Of a stretch of 64,000 nucleotides of DNA, positions 26,463 through 35,363 are shown one piece after another. Below the pieces are notes generated by a model. It did not search any database, was not told the origin of the DNA, and worked only from the letters and a program-made list of their open reading frames with translations. Made by a program: the position numbers and the translations under genes. Origin of the DNA: Muribaculaceae bacterium Zag1 (GTDB taxonomy: Bacteria; Bacteroidota; Bacteroidia; Bacteroidales; Muribaculaceae); contig NWBJ01000045.1 in the NCBI GenBank assembly GCA_002633115.1, forward strand, positions 55,389 to 119,388. The letters run 5' to 3'. The first letter of the stretch is position 1, and each line of letters begins with the position of its first letter.

Positions 26463-27075
26463 ATGAGAAAAATTACTACTTCTTACTGCAGCACTGCTCA
26501 CCCTAGGTTGGGCGAAGGCTTATCCTGTCTACACAGCAACAGGCTTGGTTACCAACTTCTCAGGCTGGGCAGACAATCTAGTGCCCGAAGTCAACGCCAC
26601 TGTCGAGAGCTACTACGGCTCGATTCTCGTCAAGGCGTTTGCCGGCGTCGAAGGCTACGACCTCCAAGTCAACCACGACGGGTCTGGCAACGTCACCGAG
26701 CTCATCAATCTCGTTGACGGCGAGGTATATCAGAGCGGTACAAGCGGCTATGTCTACCTCTACACCGGTCTTGACTACTACTACTGCTTCGCACCTTATC
26801 TGTCGTTAGGCTACTGCTATGTCTATGGCGAAGACTCCTCATACACAAGCTATCTTATACTTTGCGCTTACTTCACCAATGAGGACGGCGAGCAAGAATA
26901 TGGCGCTTACTATGTAGAATGGAGTGGCAGAGTCAGCGGCATATCTGCCATCGAAACTGAAAGCGCTGCCGATGCAGTCTACTACAACCTGCAGGGCGTA
27001 CGCGTTGAGAACCCCACCGCTGGCAAGGTTTACATCCGCGTTGCCAACGGGCAGGCAACCAAGGTAGTAAAGTAG
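26463..27075 (+). pseudogene. Modular secreted repeat protein, frameshifted and shortened (paralogue 2)
   Basis: Starts with ATGAGAAAA as in its paralogues, but relative to them there is one extra base within the signal-peptide codons, so the frame starting at 26463 goes wrong after about 6 codons. In the next frame, the sequence from about 26482 encodes LTAALLTLGWAKA (rest of the signal peptide), a single module A (DNLVPEVNATVESYYG...YTGLDYYYCF) and an intact T9SS-type tail (YYNLQGVRVENPTAGKVYIR...ATKVVK) ending at 27075. The N-terminal domain and module B are absent. Translation from an internal start (about 26545) would lack a signal peptide, so it is probably inactive unless it slips. Confidence 0.8.
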
Positions 27076-27131
27076 TCCCCGATACCTCATCCTCCTAATC
27101 TTTATGTAGCAAGGAGGACTCATTTACCATA

Positions 27132-27166
27132 GAGTTGCACCCTGTGAGGGCGCGACTCTTTTTTTT
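27132..27166 (+). terminator. Intrinsic terminator after paralogue 2
   Basis: GAGTTGC (27132-27138) pairs with GCGACTC (27152-27158, one G-U), inner CCCT/AGGG pairing, followed by eight T (27159-27166). Confidence 0.85.
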
Positions 27167-27234
27167 GTTATTTTGTCCATAAACTATATAAAATGTTCCG
27201 ATTGGCCGATTTTTGCTTAAATTTTAAAGTAAAA

Positions 27235-27266
27235 ATTGGTTTAGGTCTAAAAATTACGTATATTTG
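27235..27266 (+). promoter_or_regulatory. Promoter of paralogue 3
   Basis: ATTG (27235-27238), 20-base spacer, TATATTTG (27259-27266). The leader to 27351 is about 80 bases. Confidence 0.75.
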
Positions 27267-27350
27267 TAGCCTAAAATACCATGGAAAAATATGGGAATTT
27301 GAAATGTACTTACCAACTAACCCTAAATATTAACTAAACAGGCTATTTAA

Positions 27351-30300
27351 ATGAGAAAACTATTCCTTCTGACTGCAGCGCTACTCGGCCTCGGCTGGGC
27401 TAACGCTACTACCGTCACTTGGACGGCAGCCGATCAAGGGTATGAGAATCAGGAAGCAGTGACTTCAGCCACTGTCAATGACTACATTACCCTCACATTC
27501 GACGCCGGTACCAACTCAAATGCCCCCAAGTATTACACTACGGGCAATGCGCTGCGCCTCTATGGGGGCAATACCATGACCGTCACTTGCGACGGAACTA
27601 TTTCTGAAGTGGTATTCACCACCGGTTCAAGCAACACAGTCAACGCTGAATCAACAGTATCCGTTGGCGAACTCGCCATCGATGGCTCGACTGCCACTTG
27701 GACTGGCGACGCATCATCGTTCACATTCACCCAAGGTGGCTCAAGCGGCCATGTTCGTATCGAATCTCTCACCTTCACTTATGAAGAATCCACCCCAGTG
27801 GCCGGTCTCAACTACAAGGCTTAGGGTTTGATCTCTACCCTCGATAGCTGGGGCGAGAACTACATTCCCAAGGGCAATGCCCAAATGGAGAGCTATGACG
27901 GTTATGTGATCGTCAAGGCTTGGGCTGGAGTCGAGGGTTACGACCTCCGCGTCGACTATGATTCAAGCTACGCAGTCACTGGACTGGCATGCCTCCTCAA
28001 TGGCGAAGAGTACACCTCTGGCACTAGCGGAGGTGTGTATCTCTACACCGGTCTCGATGTTTACTATTGCTTCTATGCTTATGTCGAAAGCGGATATGGC
28101 TACTGCTATGACATGGGCGAAGGCAACAGCAGCTATCTCGTTCTCTCTGGCTACTTCTACGATGCCGACAACAATAGCCTAGGAGCATACTATTTCGAGT
28201 GGCCAGCTGAGACCTACGTGGCTCCTCTGCCCACAGTCGACAACCTCAATGCCCTCGTTGACTTTGAGAATGGCGCTGAGTTCACCATGAATGTCGACCT
28301 GACTGTCATTTATGCCAACGGCTCGTATGTGTATGTGACCGACGGTATCTCAAATGCTCTTATATATAAGAGCGGTCTTGGTCTAGAGGCTGGCAACATC
28401 ATCGCTGCCGGATGGGATGCCAAACTCTCAATCTATAAGAACCTGCCCGAGATCATACCAAGCGTTGACCTTACCGTAAGCGGCGATGCTGAAGAACTAC
28501 CTACTGCTATCCCGGTTGAGACAGCCGACGTCGCTACATTCGTAGCCGCCAACAATCTCTGCGCTTACCTCAACCTGCAGGGCATCGAATTCACCGAGGT
28601 TACTCCTGAATCTGGCGAATTCAAAGGCCTGGCTGGCGAGACAGAGGTGACTTTCTACAACACCTTCAAGCTCGAATCACAGGTTGCTGGCATCTACAAT
28701 GTCACTGGCTTTGTATCGATCTACAACGAAACCGTGCAATTCCAGCCTGTAGCTTATGAACTCGTGAAGGAGACCCCGATTCTCCAATTCACCGCCCAGG
28801 GCGCCGTAATTAACAACAACCAAGGCTGGAGTTACCTCAACATGGTTACTCCCTGCAACGTAGCAGTCGAGTGCTACAGCGCTAACACCATCATCATCCC
28901 GACCATTGCTGGTGTTGAGGGCTATGGCATGAAGGTTGAATTTGACACCAACAACTACATCACCGGCATCACCCCGATTGAGAATGGAGTAGAAGGTACA
29001 ACTGTTACCTCTGGTTACTGTGGCATCTACACCGGCCTTGACGACTACTATTACTTCTATGCTTATGTTGGCACTGGCTACGGCTACGCTTACAACTCCG
29101 AAAGCGGCTATGTGATGCAGTGCGGCTACTTCTATGATGCCGACGGCAGCAGCACTTATGGCGCTTATTATGTAGAATGGCCTGCTCCTACCGTGGTTGA
29201 CAACCTCAACGCAATTGGTGATTTCCCGAACGATGAGCAATTCATCATGGGCGCTCCTCTGACCGTGCTCTATGCTAACGGCAACTACGCATTCGCTACC
29301 GACGGCGTAACCAATACTCTCCTCTATGCTGAGGAACTTGGCCTCGCAGCTGGCAATGTGATCAAGACTGGTTGGAAGGGCGCTAACGGCGAAGTCGACG
29401 GCGTAGAGGTTATACTCCCCGCACAGTCGCTGAGCGCATCCTCGACCGTTGAGGTGCCCGCCGCTACAGAGGTTGAGACCGCCGACGCTGCCTCGATGAT
29501 TGCTGCTTACAACCGCAACGCTTATCTCTGCCTGCAGGACATCACCTTCGCTGAGGCTACTCCGGAGGAAGGTGAATTCACTGGCCTGGCTGGCGCAGAG
29601 AAAATCCCGATGCTCAACTTCTTCGGCCTACCGTCGATGAAGGCTGACACCTACGATGTGATCGGCTTTGTATGGGTCGACGGCGAAACAGTTACCTTCG
29701 TGCCCGTATCAATCGAATACCGCTACCTCGGCACATCTACCGGCGCTGTGATCAACAACAACCAGGGCTGGTCTTATCTCAACATGGTGACACCATGTAA
29801 CATCCAGGTAAAGCGCTACGGCCATTTCCTGATTCTCCCGACAATCGCCGGAGTTGAGGGCTATGGAATGAAGATCGAGTTTGACGAAAACAACTACATC
29901 ACCGCTATCACCCCGATCGAGGATGGAGTGGAAGGCACAACAGTGACCTCTGGTTACTGCGGCATCTACACCGGCCTTGACGACTACTATTACTTCTATG
30001 CTTATGTTGGCACTGGCTACGGCTACGCTTACAACACCGAAAGCGGCTACGCTATGCAGTGCGGCTACTTCTATGATGCCGATGGCAACAGCACCTATGG
30101 CGCTTACTATGTAGAATGGCCGGCTCCCACTGTGGTTGACAATCTGAATGCTATCATCGACTTTGCTGAGGGTGAAGAGTTCATCGTTGGCGCTCCGCTA
30201 ACCGTGCTCTACGCTAATGGTGCTTACAACTATGTGACCGACGGTACCGTAAATGCTCTCGTTTACGCTGAGGACCTCGGCCTCGCTGCTGGCGATGTAC

Positions 30301-31772
30301 TCAAGACTGGCTGGAAGGCCGCTATCGGCGACCTCGACGGTGGCCAAGTGATCGTGCCCGCTCAGTCGCTCACCGCTCAGTCGACTGTTGACGTGCCCGC
30401 CGCTACTCCGGTTGAACCAGCCGACGCATCGATGATGATCGCTGCTTACAACCGTAACGCTTACCTCTGCCTGCAGAGCATAGCATTTGCTGAGACCACT
30501 CCGGTTGAAGGCCTGTTCACCGGTATGGCTGGCGAAAATGAAATCCTGTTCAACAACATCTTCGCTGTTGACTCTGTGGCAGCTGGCAATTATGATGTGA
30601 CTGGCTTCGTGGCCGCTGATAGCACTCAAGTGGTGTTCCTGCCCATCTCTATTGCTCCTCACATGAATTATGAGGCTCAAGGCTTTGTGACCACCTACAC
30701 CAGCTGGGGCAAGAACCGCATACCTAAGACCAACGCTCAGGTTGAAAGCTACGACGGCTTCATCATCATCCGCGCATGGGCTGGCGTTGAAGGCTTTGAC
30801 GTGAAGATGGCTTATGACGCTGACGGCTATATCACCGGCATCACCCCGATCGTCGACGGCGTTGAGGGCGAAGAGACCACCAGCGGATACGTATATTGCT
30901 ACACCGGCCTTGAAGACTACTATTGCTTCTCAGCTTACGTAGGCCGTGGTTATGGCTACCTCTACGACCAAGGCGAAGGCAACGAAAGCTACGCTCTGCA
31001 GTCGGGCTACTTCTACAGAAGCGATTCCGATGACTACAAGTATGGCGCATACTACATCGAATGGCCCGCTGAGGACTATGTCGCTCCCGACACTGTTGAC
31101 AACCTCAACGCTCTCACCGACTTTGAGGCTGGCGCAGAATTCATCTATGGCGCTCAACTCACAGTGATCTACTCCAACGAGGAGAATCAGATCCAGTACG
31201 TAACCGACGGCGTGACCAACGCTATGATGGTTACTGAAGACACCTTCGAGGCTGGCACCGTGATCAGTGCTTCTTGGGAAGGCGTTGTGGCCGACCTCTT
31301 CTATCAGCCGACTATCGTGCCCACTGAGGAACTCGAGACCGAGGCAGAACTCGCCGAAGTACCCGATGCAACCCCGGTTGAGGCTGCCGACGCTGAGATG
31401 ATGGTTGCTCTCTACAACATCAATGCTTACCTCTGCATTGAGAAGGTTGTGATTGCTGAGAATATCGCCACCAAGGGCGAATTCACCGCTACCGTAGGCG
31501 AAGGCTCAATCATCCTTGACAACCGCTTCGTTATGGATATCGAGGCTAACCGCTACTATGTGACTGGCTTCGTTGGCTCGAATGGCACAAGCGCAGTATT
31601 CGTGCCGGTAGCCGTGGTTGCTGATCCTTCTACTGGCATCGATGGCATCGGCCTCGATGGCAACAACGAGGAAATCTATTACAACCTGCAAGGCATCCGC
31701 GTACAGAAGCCCGCCGCTGGCAAGGTCTACATCCGCGTTGCCAATGGCAAGGCTGAGAGAATCGTCAAGTAA
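27351..31772 (+). pseudogene. Large modular secreted repeat protein split by an in-frame amber codon (paralogue 3)
   Basis: One continuous frame of 1,474 codons with a single internal stop, TAG at 27822-27824. Before it: signal peptide (MRKLFLLTAALLGLGWANA) and the N-terminal domain. After it, without frame change: four A-B module pairs (A starts near 27828, 28790, 29730 and 30660; B near 28236, 29190, 30123 and 31083) and the T9SS-type tail YYNLQGIRVQKPAAGKVYIR ending ERIVK. At the matching site the paralogous sequence reads NYEAQGFVT or NYTAEGFVT, here NYKA*GLIS, so the stop most likely replaced a CAG (Gln) by one C-to-T change. The remaining 1,314 codons show no other damage, so the mutation is recent, or the codon is read through, or it is a sequencing error. 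Listed as interrupted gene. Confidence 0.8.
28790..30130 (+). repeat. Near-identical internal duplication within paralogue 3
   Basis: The second and third A modules (about 28800-29180 and 29745-30128) share long stretches of identical DNA, for example the run encoding CGIYTGLDDYYYFYAYVGTG in both, while modules 1 and 4 differ clearly. The pattern indicates recent duplication or gene conversion of an A-B unit of about 945 bases. Confidence 0.8.
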
Positions 31773-31831
31773 CCCTGACCCCACCTCGACCCAGCCCCAC
31801 CCCGGGCTGGGTTCGACCTCCCAATAACCAG

Positions 31832-31862
31832 GAGCCGCCCCCCCCCACCCGGGGCGCGGCTC
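31832..31862 (+). terminator. Intrinsic terminator after paralogue 3
   Basis: GAGCCGC (31832-31838) pairs with GCGGCTC (31856-31862), C-rich loop, then TTTATCTTTTT. A similar structure follows the next operon at 32449. Confidence 0.85.
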
Positions 31863-31883
31863 TTTATCTTTTTATCAAAGTAT

Positions 31884-31914
31884 TTTGTTATTCAAATAAA
31901 TAGTCGTAAATTTG
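31884..31914 (+). promoter_or_regulatory. Promoter of the YafQ-type toxin-antitoxin operon
   Basis: TTTG (31884-31887), 19-base spacer, TAAATTTG (31907-31914). Leader of about 17 bases. Confidence 0.8.
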
Positions 31915-31937
31915 CATAAACTCAAAAAACACTATAT

Positions 31938-32153
31938 ATGGCACAGCAATTCATTCTTACGATAGAAGATAATAATACCCTGTCAATTTTCCGTAAATTG
32001 GCCTCGGTTCTGAATGGAGTCACTCTCACTCCAATAAAGAAAAAGAAAACAAAATCCAGTTATGAGGAATCCTTAGAGGATATTAAGGCTGGAAGAGTCA
32101 CCACTTGGGAAAGTACTGATGCATACTTCAAAGCTATGGGCGCTAAAAAATGA
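31938..32153 (+). CDS. Antitoxin of a RelE/YafQ-type system
   Basis: A 71-residue protein encoded just before, and overlapping by four bases with, a YafQ-family toxin. The N-terminal half (residues 1-35) has a beta-strand and helix; residues 36-40 are Lys-rich; the C-terminal part SYEESLEDIKAGRVTTWESTDAYFKAM resembles the toxin-wrapping tails of Bacteroidales antitoxins. I do not recognise a specific DNA-binding family, so the assignment rests on context and the C-terminal pattern. Confidence 0.75.
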   Translation: MAQQFILTIEDNNTLSIFRKLASVLNGVTLTPIKKKKTKSSYEESLEDIKAGRVTTWESTDAYFKAMGAKK

Positions 32154-32428
32154 AATATACTATCCGCACCACCAATCGTTTCGACAAAGATTTCAAACGA
32201 TGCATGAAGCGAGGTCTCCCTTTGGAAGAATTAGAAAAGGTATTTAAAAAGTTGGAAGAAAAAGGCACCTTGCCAGCAGAGTACAAGCCACATAAATTAA
32301 CTGGCGATCATAAAGGGGAATGGGAATGCCATATTCAACCTGAGTGGTTGTTGCTATGGCAACAATTTGATCAAGAATTAATTTTATTAATGATAGGCAC
32401 TGGAACCCATTCTGATTTAATTTGGTAA
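32150..32428 (+). CDS. YafQ family mRNA interferase toxin
   Basis: A 92-residue RelE-superfamily protein with the YafQ pattern: TNRFDKDFKRCMKRG at the start, YKPHKLTGDHKGEWECHI in the middle and GTGTHSDLIW at the end, with His residues at the positions used for catalysis in YafQ. Such toxins cleave mRNA in the ribosome A site. The ATGA overlap with the antitoxin gene supports coupled translation, with antitoxin made first. Confidence 0.9.
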   Translation: MKYTIRTTNRFDKDFKRCMKRGLPLEELEKVFKKLEEKGTLPAEYKPHKLTGDHKGEWECHIQPEWLLLWQQFDQELILLMIGTGTHSDLIW

Positions 32429-32448
32429 GAAACGCAAATAACCTATAT

Positions 32449-32477
32449 CCGCACCCCACCCGGGGCGCGGCTCTTTT
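32449..32477 (+). terminator. Intrinsic terminator after the toxin gene
   Basis: CCGC (32449-32452) with GCGG (32467-32470), inner CCC/GGG pairs, then CTCTTTTTCTT. The sequence CCCACCCGGGGCGCGGCTCTTT is shared with the terminator at 31832, so one may be a copy of the other. Confidence 0.75.
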
Positions 32478-32504
32478 TCTTAACGTTTTTTAAGGGGAGG
32501 GGAA

Positions 32505-32535
32505 ATTGTGGATTGGAGAAAAAAGAGTAACTTTG
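32505..32535 (+). promoter_or_regulatory. Promoter of greA
   Basis: ATTG (32505-32508), 19-base spacer, TAACTTTG (32528-32535). The 160-base leader that follows contains GC-rich stretches (GGTCTCGTAGCCTGCC and GGTCCCGGCCTGCC) but no element I recognise. Confidence 0.75.
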
Positions 32536-32698
32536 CCGTGGAGAAAACATAGAACAAGAAAAAGGGTCTCGTAGCCTGCCCAGGGCCGCGATTCCTTTCT
32601 TTTTATGTTGTCTCCAAAAACGGTTTAGGTCCCGGCCTGCCGACAGATTGTGTAACCCATAACAGACAATAATAACTCATACTTAACACTTTATAAGC

Positions 32699-33169
32699 AT
32701 GGCAATCACTTATATGACCCGCGAAGGGTACAAAAAGAAAATGGAAGAAATCGCTTACCTCGAATCTGTGAAGCGACCCGAAATATCACGCGCCATCGCC
32801 GAGGCTCGCGACAAAGGCGACCTCTCGGAGAATGCCGAATACGACGCCGCCAAGGAGGCGCAGGGCATGCTCGAAATGAAAATCGCCCAACTCAAGGACC
32901 TGGTGGCCAACGCCCGCATCCTCGATGAGAGCCAACTCAACACCGAGGAGGTGCAAATCCTCAATAAGGTCAAAATCAAGAATGTGCAAAACGGCGCCGT
33001 GATGGAGTACACCATCGTAGCCGACAGCGAGGCCAACCTCAAAGAGAAGAAAATCGCCTCATCGACCCCCATCGCTCAAGGTCTGCTCGGCCACAAGCTC
33101 GGCGAAGTGGTGGAAATCCGCGTGCCCTCAGGCCTGATGAAGTTTGAGATAGTAGAAATCTCGTTCTAA
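32699..33169 (+). CDS. greA: Transcription elongation factor GreA
   Basis: A 156-residue GreA/GreB protein: N-terminal coiled-coil finger (about residues 8-75, with the conserved ARDKGDLSENAEYDAAKEAQ at the tip) and C-terminal FKBP-like domain (SSTPIAQGLLGHKLGEVVEI). It reactivates backtracked RNA polymerase by transcript cleavage. Standard length. Confidence 0.97.
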   Translation: MAITYMTREGYKKKMEEIAYLESVKRPEISRAIAEARDKGDLSENAEYDAAKEAQGMLEMKIAQLKDLVANARILDESQLNTEEVQILNKVKIKNVQNGAVMEYTIVADSEANLKEKKIASSTPIAQGLLGHKLGEVVEIRVPSGLMKFEIVEISF

Positions 33170-33310
33170 GACCTGGGCGCAGGTGCGCCCAGCAGCCACA
33201 AAACCATAAGGACATAAAACCGTAAGGACATTGGGCAGTCGCGTGCCCCAGGGCTTCGCCGTGGGGTCCCCTCGCTTCCAAAAACCAAAAACTAAAGACC
33301 TAAGACCTAT

Positions 33311-33703
33311 ATGACGCTTTTTTCTAAGATTGCCGCTGGCGAGATCCCATCTTGCAAGGTGGCTGAGGACGACAAGCATTTCGCCTTCCTCGACATAAAT
33401 CCCGTGGCCAAGGGCCACACCCTGGTGATCCCCAAGCGGGAAATCGACTATATCTTCGACCTCTCTGACCAGGAGCTCGCCGACCTGCACGTTTTCGCTA
33501 AGCGCGTGGCCAAGGCTATCCAGAAGACCATCCCCTGCCGCAAAGTAGGCGTGACCGTGATCGGTCTGGAGGTGCCCCACGCACACATCCACCTGGTGCC
33601 TATGAACCAGGAGAGCGACATATATTTCAACAAGGAGCATCTCAAGCTCGCTCCCGAGGAGCTGCAAGCCATCGCCGACCAAATAGCCGCCAATTTTGAA
33701 TAA
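33311..33703 (+). CDS. HIT family (HINT-like) nucleotide hydrolase
   Basis: A 130-residue histidine-triad protein; the triad HAHIHL is at residues 90-95 (His90, His92, His94), and the fold-typical SCKVAEDDKHFAFLDINPVAKGHTLVIPK starts at residue 14 (shown to 42). Such proteins hydrolyse purine nucleotide phosphoramidates. One base separates its stop from the next gene's start, so they are co-transcribed. The 141-base gap before it holds two CATAAGGAC-type repeat units (33205-33230) and a short GC-rich hairpin. Confidence 0.95.
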   Translation: MTLFSKIAAGEIPSCKVAEDDKHFAFLDINPVAKGHTLVIPKREIDYIFDLSDQELADLHVFAKRVAKAIQKTIPCRKVGVTVIGLEVPHAHIHLVPMNQESDIYFNKEHLKLAPEELQAIADQIAANFE

Positions 33704-33704
33704 G

Positions 33705-34814
33705 ATGAAGCCACTGCATTACCTGATAGCCGGAGGCGCCCTGCTGGCGCTTGCGGCTTGCAATAAGAGCAATGGCTGGCAGGTGAGCGGCACGGTGGCC
33801 GGCGCAGGCTCTGACAGCAAGATCGCCGTCGAGGGCTTCAACGGGGCCACTTGGTATCCCATCGACTCGATACAAGTTGGCCAGGACGGCAGCTTCAGTT
33901 ACCGCGCCGAGGCTCCGGGCCAGTATGCCGATGTGTACCGTCTGGGGCTCAATGGCCGCAGCATTTATTTTCCGGCCGACAGCATCGACCGCATAGCTGT
34001 CAAGGCCGATGCCTCGGCGTTTGACACCAACTATGAGTTGTCAGGCACTCAAGCTGCCGAGGACATGATGCGCGTCGACCGCCGAATAGCCCAGGCCATC
34101 GCCGAACAAGGCATTGAGGGCGCTCTCGCCGATTCGCTGCTCAAGCGCGAACTCAGCAACATCATCCTCGCCGACAATGCCGGGGTGGTCAGCTACTATG
34201 TGATCAATAAGACACTCGGAGGTCAGCCGCTATACAATCCCGCAAATCGCCGCGACCTGGCGATGATCGGAGCTACGGCCAATAAGTTCCAGACTGCCTT
34301 TCCGGATGATCCGCGCACAAAGGTGCTCGCCAGCCGCTACCTGACCGGTCGCCAACTGCACGGCTTGTCGCAAGCCGAGATTGGCACCATCGAGGCCAAT
34401 GTGTTGGGTCTATTCGAGATCGAGCTATACGACCCCAAGGGCAATCTGCAGTCGCTGGCAAAGACAGCCGAGGGCGCTGGAGCCACGGTGTTGTGCTTCA
34501 CATCGTATGATATTGAGCAGTCGCTGCCCTATAATGTTGAGTTGAATCGCCTGAATGAGATGTTCAAGGCCAAGGGCCTGAAGATTTATCAGGTGGCCAT
34601 CGACAGCGACGAGGTGGAATGGATGCAGCGTGCCGAGAGCCTGCCATGGATCGCAGTGCGCGCCAATCCAGAGGAGGCTGTGACCCTGCTGCGCACCTAT
34701 AATGTCGGGGCAATACCCCTGTCGTTTGTCATCGACAGCAATGGCGACATCGTAGAGCGCGTGGCCGACCCCACCAACCTCGAGGCAGCGATCCGAAAAG
34801 CAATGAAAAATTAA
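33705..34814 (+). CDS. DUF4369/thioredoxin-fold lipoprotein without CxxC
   Basis: A 369-residue lipoprotein (signal peptide with lipobox LAAC, Cys at about residue 22). Residues 30-130 look like the DUF4369 domain (VSGTVAGAGSDSKIAVEG...), and residues 235-365 like a TlpA/AhpC thioredoxin domain: ATVLCFTSYDIEQSLPYN takes the position of the usual FWASWCxxC motif, and AIPLSFVIDSNGDIV is the cis-Pro region. Both active-site Cys are missing, so thiol exchange is not expected; a binding or scaffold role is possible. The ATG at 33705 is preferred to the in-frame ATG at 33696, which overlaps the HIT gene. Confidence 0.82.
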   Translation: MKPLHYLIAGGALLALAACNKSNGWQVSGTVAGAGSDSKIAVEGFNGATWYPIDSIQVGQDGSFSYRAEAPGQYADVYRLGLNGRSIYFPADSIDRIAVKADASAFDTNYELSGTQAAEDMMRVDRRIAQAIAEQGIEGALADSLLKRELSNIILADNAGVVSYYVINKTLGGQPLYNPANRRDLAMIGATANKFQTAFPDDPRTKVLASRYLTGRQLHGLSQAEIGTIEANVLGLFEIELYDPKGNLQSLAKTAEGAGATVLCFTSYDIEQSLPYNVELNRLNEMFKAKGLKIYQVAIDSDEVEWMQRAESLPWIAVRANPEEAVTLLRTYNVGAIPLSFVIDSNGDIVERVADPTNLEAAIRKAMKN

Positions 34815-34893
34815 AAATGAAAAATTAAAAATGAAAAATGAAAAATGACCATCCAGATGGTATTCTTCATTTTTCATTTTTCATTTTTCATTT
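34803..34893. repeat. AAAAATG/AAAAATTA tandem units forming a hairpin
   Basis: Units of AAAAATG or AAAAATTA follow the stop codon region (34803-34848), and the complement TTTTTCA is repeated at 34866-34893 with a loop containing CCATCCAGATGG. Another tandem-unit hairpin of the type seen across the window, with 7-8 base units. Confidence 0.85.
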
Positions 34894-34908
34894 GAAAGGG
34901 GCATAAAC

Positions 34909-34943
34909 AAAGAAGCGGTTGTCTCACGACAACCGCTTCTTTT
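34909..34943 (+). terminator. Strong intrinsic terminator
   Basis: AGAAGCGGTTGTC (34911-34923) pairs perfectly with GACAACCGCTTCT (34928-34940), loop TCAC, then TTT. It ends the greA/HIT-side transcripts. Confidence 0.9.
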
Positions 34944-34963
34944 AAACTTAAAAATCTAATCCT

Positions 34964-35026
34964 ATGAAAAAACTAATTCTTTTTGCCTTGCTTCTTTCTG
35001 CTGTTTGTACTATTAAAACGCAGTAG
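34964..35026 (+). pseudogene. Signal-peptide-only remnant
   Basis: ATG at 34964 opens a 20-codon frame, MKKLILFALLLSAVCTIKTQ, then TAG. It is a typical exported-protein signal peptide with nothing behind it. The sequence after the stop to 35172 is AT-rich, with nothing recognised. Most likely the start of a deleted secreted-protein gene. Confidence 0.55.
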
Positions 35027-35172
35027 GAAGCGTATAGTTCACCTATGATATAAAATTTGCATTAATTTTAATTTCAATGTCCTTTGGGCCTCAGATAGGC
35101 CCTCTATTACCTCTGACTACGCCAATTCAAAAAGGTTTAATCAGAATATGAAATTTTTTTGAAATTTTTTTC

Positions 35173-35360
35173 AGATTCGTGCTACGCACTCCCCGGCTGG
35201 GATTTTTTTGCCACCCCACATTCCGTGCTTCGCACTCCATGTGGGGTTAACAGACAAGATTCGTGCTACGCACTACCCCACCCGGATGGCCATTCCCCCT
35301 TTAGGGGGTTAGGGGGCTCCCACCCGAATGGCCATTCCCCCTTTAGGGGGGTTAGGGGGC
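35173..35360. repeat. Palindromic repeat element plus a 40-base tandem duplication
   Basis: Bases 35173-35275 contain three CGTGCTACGCACT-type copies and the CCCCACAT...ATGTGGGGTTAACAGACAAGAT arm seen at 21641 and 25700. Then a unit with CACCCGGATGGCCATTCC followed by CCCTTTAGGGGGTTAGGGGG occurs twice (35279-35318 and 35320-35360). The second copy abuts the end of the next reverse-strand gene and may serve as its terminator. Confidence 0.8.
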
Positions 35361-35363
35361 TTT

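Noticed and set aside
27822..27824. Amber codon as pyrrolysine
   Set aside because: No pylTSBCD-like genes in the window and a simple CAG-to-TAG change fits the paralogues; recoding remains unproven.
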